Assembly (NCBI GenBank): GCA_034008185.1
Contig: CM067085.1
Coordinates: 56,712,602 to 56,776,601 of the forward strand
Source of the DNA: Gorsachius magnificus
Taxonomy: Eukaryota; Chordata; Aves; Pelecaniformes; Ardeidae
Direction of reading: 5' to 3'
DNA length: 64,000 nt
The notes under the pieces are model-generated. The model worked only from the letters and a program-made list of their open reading frames with translations. It ran no database searches and was not told the origin of the DNA. Position numbers and translations under genes: made by a program. Each line of letters opens with the position of its first letter. Positions within the stretch are counted from its first letter, which is position 1. This document shows, in pieces, positions 24,001 through 34,700 of the stretch.

Positions 24001-26585
24001 ACTACGGTGGATGCTGCTGGGGCTGCAGCTGCTCTGACATCGCCTTCATCTCGTGCCTTGCCGGGGGAGAGCGAGGGATGGCTGTGGGCACGCAAAGACC
24101 GTGTCTCCAAGAAAACCACAGGCTACCTCCATCAGTAGTGGGTCAGTGTTTATTTTTGCTGGCCTTCCTTATATGCAAAAGCATAATCCCTTAGACAACC
24201 AAGACTTCTACATTTTAGAGCCTTAAAGTGTTGCCACAGCCAAGTATCCATCCTTTTCCAGCCTAGTCAATCTTCTAAGAGCAAAGAAAAATGAATTATA
24301 GAGTAACAGTAATCTTATTTCAGTTAATGATCTCATATAATAGCTTGTTTGTGACAAAACGCATCTCTTTCTCCTGAGCACTGTTCAGCCACTAAAGTGT
24401 GGAATCAGGATCAATTCCTGGCATGGGAAAGAACATGTTCTCGTTTGTTTCATTTGCATTTCTCTTTTAATGTGTTAGTAATATCTGCAATGCCCACTGC
24501 TGATGTAATATAGATCTAATTCTCATCTCATTTAGTTGCTGCTTCGATAGGAAAACAATGCCTAGTGGGAGTGATGATTAGAAAGCAGCAGCAGCGATAC
24601 GAAGCATGGATAAATGAAATAAATTGCAGAAAAGTTACTGATGACATGATCTCTGGCCACATCAGTCAACTGGTACTCTGAGGCACTAAATTGCTGCTTT
24701 TTTAAAGTGATAGCCACATCAGAAAGCAACAAAGAGGAGGAAAGCAAGAACGAATGCATAACACACCCTCTCCTCCCAACCCCAATGTCATGGGAGCACC
24801 GAGTGTGGAGGAGACGGAGTCATAAAAATGAATTGCATGGAGCATGCCTCTCCAGCTGCTATCTGTTATTTATAAAGAATTAAAATGAGCTAGTTATTTC
24901 ATATGTGCCAGAAAAATGAGTTCATCAGTATTGTGCTGAAATGTATTATGACTTACTGATTCCTGATTTCATAGCTGTTGTACTTATTTGAAAACATATT
25001 TATATGCTTTGTATCAACTGCTAACCATTGAATTTTTATTGTACATTACAGAGAAAAAATCTTATGTTTCAATTTGCATCTCACTTGATTCGCTGACATA
25101 CAATATATAATTCCGGTCTTGTGTGATTTACTTGGGAAATATCTGACCCCAGGCTTTGAGAATACCCCTGCCTAACACAGACAGGCAGCTGCCACGAAAG
25201 CGAGTCACACCATGTGGATCCATAGCTAAACAACGGAGTTCCAGTCTCTACCCACAACCAAAACCAGCGTGTTAGGGATGACTTTATTTACATACAGCCT
25301 GGCAAAATCTACACGTTGAACAAAAAGTGACTGAAAATACCCAGATGTCATGAAGGGCTTTGAGGAGCTGAAGGGAATGAAATACATGAAAAGTTTGTGT
25401 CTTGTGTCCAGCTCTGCTCTTGGGGCGGCTGCTCAAAGGCAAGCGAGGGCAGAGACCATGGGCAGGAGATGGAACAGTCTCTTATCTTAATGTAGGTAAC
25501 ACTTAAACTCAGACTGTTCTAAGACTGGTCCATGGAGCAGTAGTCCTTGGCAAATCCTACATCTGTGCCAAGGTGTGCTGAGCTGGGCCAGAGGATCTAG
25601 AGAAGTATCTTCATTAACTTTTAAGTTGATTGAAAGCTGGGAAAGTTCTTTCCTTTCTATCCCACCCCCAGTTAACAAGCAGTTTGATTCTTTTAAAAAA
25701 AACCCCAAACTTCTCAATTTTTGAGAAACTGTATAGACAGGCAGCATTTTAGCTGTCAGTGGGAGATACTGATGCTTGGTGCAGATGAAATTCAGACTGC
25801 TCTTATGGAGGAGAATAAGCATGATTTCCAAAGCCCCGTCCGAGGCACCCACACCTGAAACATCAGGTTTTGCTGTGCAGAGCAGAGCTGTTGCATTCCC
25901 CACACGGAGCCTGGCGTTCCCCAGGGGGGAGTGGCACTGGCCCGGGGAGGAGGCCCTGTTTGGCAGTCAGGGCTGGCTGTCCCGAGCAGGGCAGCGATGC
26001 CCACCATATGGGTACCAGTGCCATTGCAACCCACACAAGGGGAAGGTAAGCATGCAGTTGGATGGGTCAGGCTCCTCAGCAACCATCTTTAATGTGGCAT
26101 CAGCAACAACCTTCTTAGTAAAGGTTTTCATCAAGATTCTGCTCAGTCCTAGCTGAAGGAGCGGAGAAATACCAAGGGCAAACTCCCCATCCTGCTAAAC
26201 AAAACGTCAAAACTTCCATTGCCTTTAAAGTTTTTCACTTGTGATTTTTTTCTTTTTCGCTTAAATCATTGTCAGAACATGTCTATTAATTTTATCCCTA
26301 GATCCTAGGTACAGACAATGCCCAGTGACTTGTAGGTCTGGGCTGTGAAAGAAAACTGATTTATAAATTTAGCTGCCTTTCCTAAACTGAGCAGTTAGAT
26401 TCCAATTGATATAATCAAGACATAGAAGGCCAAAAAGGACTTGTCAGAAAGATCACCTGGAATGAAGGGTACTGGTAGTGCCTGTGGTAGGATTAGTGAA
26501 AACATATTGCTGAGAAAGAGCCTGAAATGATAATAAAATAATTATCTATATTTAATCTCGTAACCTTAAATTATTTTTATTTGTA

Positions 26586-26920
26586 GGGCATATGTCCCTT
26601 CAGGTGTTTATACACATGGATGAGATCCCCCTGAGCCTGCTCTGCTCCAGGCTGAGCAGTCCCAGCCCCTCATAGGAGAGGTGCTCCAGTCCCTTCAGCA
26701 TCTTGGTGGCCCTTCACTGGCCTCTGTCCAGTATGTCCATGTCTCTTGTTGTACTGGGGAGCCCAGAACTGGACCCAGCACTCCAGGGGTGGCCCCACCA
26801 GTGCTGGGTGGAGGGGAAGGACCACCTGCCTCCACCTGCTGGCAGCACTCCCTCTGATGCAGCCCAGGTACTGTTGGCCTCCTTTGCCCCAAAGTCATGT
26901 TGCTGGCTCGTGGTCAGCAT
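26586..26920 (-). mobile_element. CR1 LINE fragment, decayed end of ORF2
   Basis: About 335 bp match the region near the 3' end of an avian CR1, read on the minus strand. Recognisable stretches include the segment around GAGATCCCCCTGAGCC (near 26621), the run on the plus strand reading GGGGAGCCCAGAACTGGAC (near 26757), and the segment around TTGCTGGCTCGTGGTCAGC (near 26900). In CR1 this region encodes the last part of ORF2, beyond the reverse transcriptase core, and the following bases. This copy has a small internal deletion near 26670 and lacks the octamer-bearing 3' end, so it is truncated on both sides and inactive. Overlapping ORFs at 26695-27267 are shadows of this repeat. Confidence 0.9.
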
Positions 26921-29900
26921 ATTTGACACATACCACGTCTCTCCATCAGGCTCCTGTGCAGTCTGAATTTGCTGATGTTGCCATGAAACATGTCCTGTCT
27001 GCAGTGATTGCTGGTGCCTGTGTGTCAGTCTACAGACACCCACAGCCTTATCTGATGTTCCTTAATGGTTACAGAATAAGGAAATCTGAATTAAACCTTC
27101 TGAGTTCCCAATATCTTGAGAAGGTCATCAGAGTGGCAGTGGGGAAAAGTGTTTTACCTCCCATCCATTGCTGCAGAGTTCCTTGCAAACTTTGCTCAGC
27201 TCTGTTTCTCAGTGACCCTGAAAGAAAAGTTTGGATTTTGAGGAACTGTGTTTCTTCTGACAGGTGACATTAAAACTACCCTGTGCTGAATGTCCTATAA
27301 TTTGATTCTACGGTCTCTTCTGCTCACTGCTTGAAATCCCAATAAACCGTGGAGATGAGGTAAATTGGAGAACCAGTTGAAATATACATTCCTTTAAAGG
27401 TCAGGTATTGAAGGTGTTGGGCGGGCTTTCCTACAGCTCTGATGGTGAAATTCCTGATCATGAGGTTTGGGATTTCACAACACTGTACCCCTCTCAGAAG
27501 GACTTGGACTCAGCTGGAAGTGACCAAATTAGAATTAATATGAAGGGCCAAATCCTCACTTCACGGTGGTGAGGGAAATCAGCTTCCTTGGAGACAGCTG
27601 AATACGGAAGTCTTACGATCTAACACATTCCAAAGTATGGCTGGGTCTACCAGCTATCATCAGTATAACTTGCTCAAATCAGTGTGCTTCCAACTAGGAA
27701 TCTGGGAGGTAACTTTAGCTGAGGATCTCACCTCGCACAGGGAAATGAGATGCAGAAAATCCAAGTGTATACCTCAGCTGCAGAGTCTTGAATGAGGACG
27801 GCTCTGCGCAGTGCTTTCATCAATTGTATGATATTGCTTTTCTCTATTGGGAATATGCCACGTACTTGAGCAAAAATTTCTGGAAAAACAAATATGAAAC
27901 GCTTTTATATTAACGATTTCTGTAATGGAAGAAAAATTACACTCAAAGGAAGGTTAAAGTTCAACGTCTTCTGCTATACTTGCTTTTTATTTGTGCAAGT
28001 ATTCACCTCACTTTCTTTAGCATCTTACCTTTTTAACCCTTTATTGTCTGCTGAAACAGCTGTACCCCCACAGCAGTATATGGAAAGTGATGTAATATCC
28101 AGCTAGATTAATTCTCCACTCTGTTACCTTGGGTTTATACCAGAGAAATGCCTTTGAAATCAAAGGCGGGCAGCTGCTTGAAAAATCAAACGTGATATCT
28201 ACTTCCCCTTGATACATAAAGAAGCTAATGGACCAGATCCATCCATTGATTTATGCTGTGGTTGACTTTGGTAGCAGAGGTTTAACAACCTGCATTGGTA
28301 ATTGGAATGACCCCCAAAATCAAAAGGAAGAAAAGTATTCATCTTTTCTTTTGGTAGAGTAATAAAAGCAAAGATCCAGGGAGGGTCCGGCACAAGTTTA
28401 TGTCTCATAAAAGAAGTGGCAACCAACTTAAAACTGCTCTTACTTTACATCAAGAATGAATATCTATTGAATTCACTGCTGAAAGCTTCCATCTGAATCA
28501 TTATCAGCATCCAATATTCGTAATAAATACTAAGACTTTCCAGATACTGTAACTGTGGAAAATATAGAAAAATTTTAATAATATTTAATACTATTAGCTA
28601 GAAGTTTCAGAGCATAAATTTTCATTGCATGGAAGTAGCTTTGTTGTGTGTCTTGAATTTGTTAATTGTCAGCTGAGGGGGCTTCTCACCTTCCCTGTAA
28701 AGCCTCTGACGTTGGACAGCAGAGGAAGCAGGTGCTGGAGCAGATGCGTTGGATTTGCCTATACGGCATGGAAATTCTTATGGTCCTGTAGAGATAAACT
28801 AATGAAAAATGGAGTGATTAGGTTACACAGAAAATAAAGATTCCCCACTTACTTCTACAGCCTGACATAAATGCCTCCAAAATTCATTTTAGGGTGAGTT
28901 AAGAACGGGAAAATGCACTTTATAGATTCACATTATTTAAATGTAATTCTCTACCTTCATATATAGCATCCTTAAGGTAAAATATCTCACACTGAGCAAT
29001 GTGAGGAGAAATCAACATAAAAATATCTCAAAAGGGGCAGTTTACTCTCAAACTCTCTCCTTTCCCCTGTGTCTGTATCCATTTGGATTTGTCCACCTGG
29101 GTGCTTACCAGTGGAAGCTGTCCTCTCTCCTCCAGTTCCACTGGAGTTAGATGGGACCAAAGCCACCTGGTTTTGTCAGGATCCTCTGCAGACGGTGTGA
29201 TCTGAGGGTCGGTTGTGGCGGAGATTGCAATTTAACATTGAAATTGTTCTGCACTGTGATCAATACTGCATTGAGAAAAAATTCCAGCAGAAATAATTTC
29301 ATTTAGAACCCCTTAACAGACTGAATTAATGTAGTCATAAAAACCCAGTTGTGACACAAGGAACTTTACAAGACTGCCACTTCCAAGCTTCCTGTGAAAC
29401 ACCCACGCCTGCCTGCAGATGTTAAGCAAGGGTGACGTGCCTTGTCGTGACTCATCACCTGTATCAAAATGTCCTGCAGGCTGAACGCTATGCAGGCAAA
29501 TCCAGTCATGAAAATCAGACACGTGTCCAGCAGGAAACCCTCTTCAACAGCAGCTTGTCCCGATGAGAAATGGGTGCCTGAGCCAGCAGAGGTGTGACGC
29601 CTCGTGCCTGAGTTGCTGCTGGCATGGATGTAGCCCAGCTCCATCAGAGACGACTGGAGCTGAGCTGAGCCCCAGCTCGGGATCGCCTCACAGGACCCGC
29701 TCCTCCCACCTGCTCTTCCTGCAGCCAGAGGAAGCAGCTCTGCTTTGAGGTGACACAATTTTGGGCATCACGAGTCCAGCCCCCTGGGCAGAGTTTTGCG
29801 GCCAGTCACCCTGGTATGAGTGGAGATGGACGCGTTACTGCCAGTGGAGTGACTCTGGATTTTCCCCATTACAATCACCATGATGCGCTCGGATTTCAAA

Positions 29901-31724
29901 TCCAGCACCGAGAAGTAATTCGGTGGGTTGTGGCAGTAATGAGGGCTGTTGGCAGAAGAGCATTTAGTAGATGTATGGTTCCACTTTCCCCGTGCAATGG
30001 CTGATCCAGCCGGACTGACAGGGAATGGAGGATTTCCGTCAGCAGGATTGCTGCTTGTTGTGCCAAGACCATGCACTGCACTGCTGTGTTAAGTCAACAT
30101 TGCAGAACTGCCATTGAAGAACATGAGACAAATATTTATACAAAGCATTAAACCAACACTAATAATATACTGGCAATAGATGATTATTGTGAAAAAGCAC
30201 TGTGCTCATTTTTACAGCTGTGGCAGACATGAGTGAGTTGTGGCTGTGGTGTTTGAAATTCTGGTGCTGTGGGAAGGGCTGTCCAAGACACTGGAAATGT
30301 TTAGGGTTTTACTCTACTGGCTTTCCTTCTGCTTTAGGCAACCATTATTTCTGGTAGAACAAATACATTATGTTCTATCTCGCCGCTGAATCTCCACTTT
30401 TGAACTACAAAACCCCCACCATTTTGTTTATTTTTACTGACTTTGGTGGCTAGGAAATCCTGAGTGCAATAGTACATCTTGATAAGCTTGAATAGCATCC
30501 TGCATGGAGACTGTACATTTATGAATTCATTTTTGGTGTGAATTCAGTAATGGTATACAATAAATCTGACCTGAATGCATCAGAAAGTAAGAGAAATCTA
30601 TATTAATGCTTTATAATGGGTTTATAGTTAAATAAATTTTATGAAAGCATAGGGGTCTCATTGTTACCAAGCCAGCTTTCCCCATAGCAATATTTTCACA
30701 TGATTAAGTTAGAGATCAGATAACCACCTTAGCAGTATATACCCAATAGCAATTTAAAAAATTCAATATCAGCTGTATTATTCTAAAGACTCATTCCATT
30801 TTCAATGCAAAATGAGTACAAAATAAAGAGATAAACTACATATAAAATGTAAAACATGGAAAAATTTATCACTTGCAAGCATAAAAGCAAAAAGGATAAA
30901 AAAAGAGAACAAAAGCAAATGGAGGCTATAAAAGAATACGGAAAAAAAAGATAAATCTGCAGTGATACCTTTTCCATATGTAGTTTAGCTGGGCTTTTTT
31001 TAAGGTGCACACACTTTAGTACAGGAATATAATCATCTCTGTAATGCACTTTACTACTGCAGGCTAAATTAATTTATGCCGTGCTGAAAATTTTCAACCC
31101 TGCTAGATCCAAAAGGCTGGGGTGTGTTAGTCCAGGCAGTGAAGCAGCCTGTGAAGCAGCTGATTTCCCTTCCCAGCACATAAGGGCTGAACAGCGTAAG
31201 CGTGCGGAAGAGCTGTGGGCTGATGTGCCGGGGAGGAGGGCGATGCCGGGGACAGAGCGGGGTCAGGGCAGAGGCTGACGCTGGTGCCCTTGTGAGCGAC
31301 CCGAAGCATCCTGCCCTGCAGAGCGGCGGGTTCGACTGGGGCCATGCTGGAACTAATGTTATCCTGTTGCTGGGTGGGAGCCAGGAGAAAAATCCTGGAG
31401 GCAATTGTCTCAGTCAGAAAGGTAGTTGTGGGTATTCAGTAAGTTTTCACTGATCCTGTGACAGAGGGGAGTGTGCAGGTAACCGGGGCTTCCCCATCAG
31501 CCCACAGTTTCCGTAAGCGATTTCTTCCCAATGCAGCACAAAAGCAAGGCGACGTACGCACGCAAATATTAACAACTCTGCCCATGGTCCAAGGAAATGG
31601 GTATGCGGGAAATGTGGGGGAAAAAACCCCAAGCTGCTGCTTGGCACTGAGGTGCGGTACTCACGGCCACAGCACACAATGGCCCCGGGTGAACCCCGCA
31701 GTGTGAAGAAATGGAAACCTTGGT
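26921..31724. other. Unique non-coding stretch
   Basis: I see no supportable gene. Most of this is AT-rich unique sequence, with open frames to about 130 codons on both strands and no recognisable product. A CpG-dense patch lies at 31195-31345 and is listed separately. No interspersed repeat was recognised apart from the CR1 fragment immediately to the left. Confidence 0.6.
31195..31345. other. Short CpG-dense patch
   Basis: By eye this roughly 150-bp patch has about 12 CpG dinucleotides and a GC content near two thirds, giving an observed/expected CpG ratio of roughly 0.8. That is high against the surrounding AT-rich DNA. It is shorter than a standard CpG island. It could be a small unmethylated regulatory element, or simply a GC-rich avian patch. 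No exon or splice site anchors it. Confidence 0.4.
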
Positions 31725-31770
31725 GAGGAGGAGGAGGAGGAGGAGGAGGAGGAGGAGGAGGAGGAGGAGG
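31725..31770 (+). repeat. (GAG)n microsatellite, 46 bp
   Basis: An uninterrupted GAG/GGA repeat of 15 units plus one base makes a pure polypurine, mirror-symmetric tract. Such tracts can form triplex (H-DNA) structures, and GGA repeats can form G-quadruplexes in vitro. It sits within a GC-rich segment that continues to about 31960. It generates spurious open frames with arginine runs on the plus strand and serine or leucine runs on the minus strand. Confidence 0.97.
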
Positions 31771-34700
31771 ACTGAGCTGCCGGCTCCCAGCCTATGGCCT
31801 GAGCAAGCAGCCACATCTCTGCCTCCCCTCTTCCCCGTGGGACCACCAGCCCTGGGGGGCTGCAGTGGGGAGCTGCTCCCCTCCCCTGGGCAGGGAGGTA
31901 CGGTCCCCCCGCTCCAAGAGCTGAGCTGGCTCTTCCGCCCTGCCAGCTACTGATGGGCAGCTGGCATCAATGCCCTCACCTCTCAGGTGCCGGAGAGCCG
32001 GTGGTATCGCACAGAGCCTCGTGTTCCTTAATCCATCCTTGTCAACACCTAACGGCATCTTGTTCCTATTACTGTAGTTAAGGTCATGGCAATGATTCCA
32101 TTATGAACTTGCTCTCAGGAGTTATAATTACTATATTTTGTCTGTAAAAAGTTGCCCTGAGCTGACATTTCGCATACATGGTTTTCACCCAGGCATAAAT
32201 TGTTTTGTTTTTGTTCCTTTGTTAAATTGCTACTTATGTCACAAAATCTGGCCAGTTGTACAGTTCATAAACATAACAACAGATTTTTCAATGGGCCCTC
32301 TGGGTTTCACACAGTCTTTTTCTCAGGAAACAAAAAAGATATTTGTGGGAAAAAAAACCCTCCACCAAACCCAAAAAAACTTTTCAGAGAGAAACTGGAC
32401 TCGTGTGCATTATCCGGTGACTCTCATTTCAAAGGACATCATCACTTCTGTCCCAAAGTTACTCATTTTCTACTGACTTTTGCTCTTGAGAATTTGCTGT
32501 GTCAGAAATAAGGAGTTATGAAACTGAGGCAATAGAATGAACTATTTATCCTAAAAATAGATTTGGCAATATCTAAACTTTCTTGCTTTAATAACTGATG
32601 GCATGAATTCTGCTGGTTGAGTCTTTTTCATGCTGATGTAGAGCATGTCCAAGCTGTTGGCTAAGGCTGACCTTCAATCTATCCCCAGGGACCAAACTTT
32701 GAACACTGGTGTGTGGGACCTCATGTTTTAAAGCATGTCCAGAAAAAACCATCCATGGTGGAGCAGGTGGCTCTGAGAGCTACAGAGCTGAGCTGACCGC
32801 CTCTGCTTGGTCTCTTTGGTGTCTGAGACACTGCCATGACTGCTCCATGTTCAGGAACGCATTGGGATGCCAGGTGAGATATGGTGACATCCTTCTGGCA
32901 CCACAGGCAGGACCTGGTGTTACTGCTGTCCTTCACATCTTCCCACATTTGCATTCTGCCTCTTGAAATTGTTGAGGGAAATCTGAATTTAGTGTTCCAC
33001 CAGCAGTTATATCAGATTATCAGTTATATCAGCCTGGCAGATTGGGTAGGACAGGATGGGGCATAATGAGGTTGGATTTATGCCAAATGTGACTCTTCCG
33101 AATCCACCAGGAGTGTACCTATGGAAGAGGGAACAAACTTAGACCCATTTTTTTTCTTGCAGGACCCAGACACACACTTCAAACAGGCTATCAGATCTTT
33201 TTATCCACCCTGGCACTGAACAGGGCTCCACCTGCCAGAAACCACGTACATCTCCATGCCAAGGCCACCTTTCTTCTATGTCCTTTTTGCTTGCACCTAA
33301 ACGTTTCCCTGATCCCGGGCACAGCGACTTTCCCCCGGCTGCCGCTCAGCCGGGCTAGCAGCCCTTCTCCCATACATTGAGAAGCAAAGAAAACCACCCA
33401 TGATGATTTTTCTGAAAGCCACTGTTTGTAAGAGGAGACTTCATAGGAAGACCCTTAACTTCCAGTGGTGTGTAAGATTTTTATTGTCAATATTATGCCT
33501 GAAGAAATCCCTTAGCACTCATGAATAAGAGCATATTAGAAGTAAAAAAACCTGTGTGGAACCACATTGGAAACCCAAGTAAAGCAATGCGTGGCCATAT
33601 TTCAGTTGTCTTTGTTCTTTTTCTCAGATTCTTGCAGATAGAGCTCTGTGTGAGTTTTGGAGCTTATGGGATCTAAAACTGAAGGGACTGCTGACGGACT
33701 GCTGTGGCTGCATTAATCCAGAGGTGGCCAACTGGTTTTGTTTGTTGGCAAGCACTGATGGGCCAGAGAGGAGCTGAGTTTGGTGAGAACCATCCAAGGA
33801 GAGCCAGCCCTCGCTCACGGGACTGGCTGACACTAATTTCACAGGTAACCTCTTTCCTTTCCTCAGTGCTTTGAGACATGTGGGTCTTGTGGTACGCTAC
33901 GCTGAATTTTCAAGTTTATTTTTACTTTGACATCAGTTTAAGGTAGCTCTGAACTGATGCTTCTTTATATGGCAGGTGTCCACAGATCAAAAAGATGACA
34001 CTCTAAGCGAGGCAGGGGACTGGGACAGAGGAGTGCCTTTGATTTTCCCCTGGCACCATTCCCTTCTTAGCACATCACAGGGTTTAATTTCTGACATGAA
34101 GATCACCTCTTGAGGCTAGATCTGTGCCTAGAAGCTCACCACCACCACCACCTGCTCACCCAGGGTCTGCTTCTTTCACTTAAAATGTGGCTGTGCTTGG
34201 GAGCAAACCTTGATCTCTGGCTGATGGAGAGAGAAGAAGCACCTGTGGGAGCCTCCACGGGGAGGAAAGCTGGGGCAGGGGGACAAGGGCAGGGCTGGCT
34301 GGTTGTTTGGGACCAGACCTGACTTCAGGCACTGGTCAGCCTTGTGCATGGCCTCCCGCCGGTGCCGGCTGACTGGACAGCCTGATGCCAGGGGCGCGGT
34401 GCCTCTGCTCCTCTCTCACCCCGTTCCCATGTGCCGCTGCGGGGTGCGGGGGATGCAGAGCCCCGCTGGCATCCCTGCAGCCCAATGCCGGCTGCCGACC
34501 GCTCTCCCGGCTGCCTGCAGAGCCAAGATGCTGGGGCTGCCCCTCCCGCAACAAGCCTGGGGGCGCCTACCTCCCAACAAACCCCCTGGCATCGTGGCCA
34601 CCAAATATCAAGGCATGTAATTGGGGATAGGTAATAAACTTAATATGTATGTGTGAAAAACTCTGCCCTTAACAGCACCAGTTGTTTTTTTTTTTTTTTA

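Larger units (their letters stand above)
15063..26585. other. Unique non-coding stretch, no gene recognised
   Basis: No gene is supported. The stretch holds the longest open frame of the window (16346-17083, listed separately) and GC-rich patches at about 18780-18890, 21120-21280, 23100-23250 and 23550-23710. It also holds a palindromic cluster at 18043-18071, octamers ATTTGCAT at 22043-22050, 24452-24459 and 25072-25079, and an AT-rich block at 24820-25100 that looks like candidate regulatory DNA. CATTATTTCAGCC occurs twice near 19890-19930. No CR1 body, LTR or tRNA-like structure was recognised. Confidence 0.6.

Noticed and set aside
26695..27267. Overlapping ORFs of 67-173 codons
   Set aside because: Most of their length lies in the decayed CR1 fragment. 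They are not in the CR1 coding frame and show no independent gene.
31569..31953. ORFs with poly-Arg, poly-Leu and poly-Ser
   Set aside because: These are the GAG tract read in different frames.
33145..33165. T-rich acceptor-like sequence ending TTGCAG
   Set aside because: No adjoining open frame or donor supports an exon.
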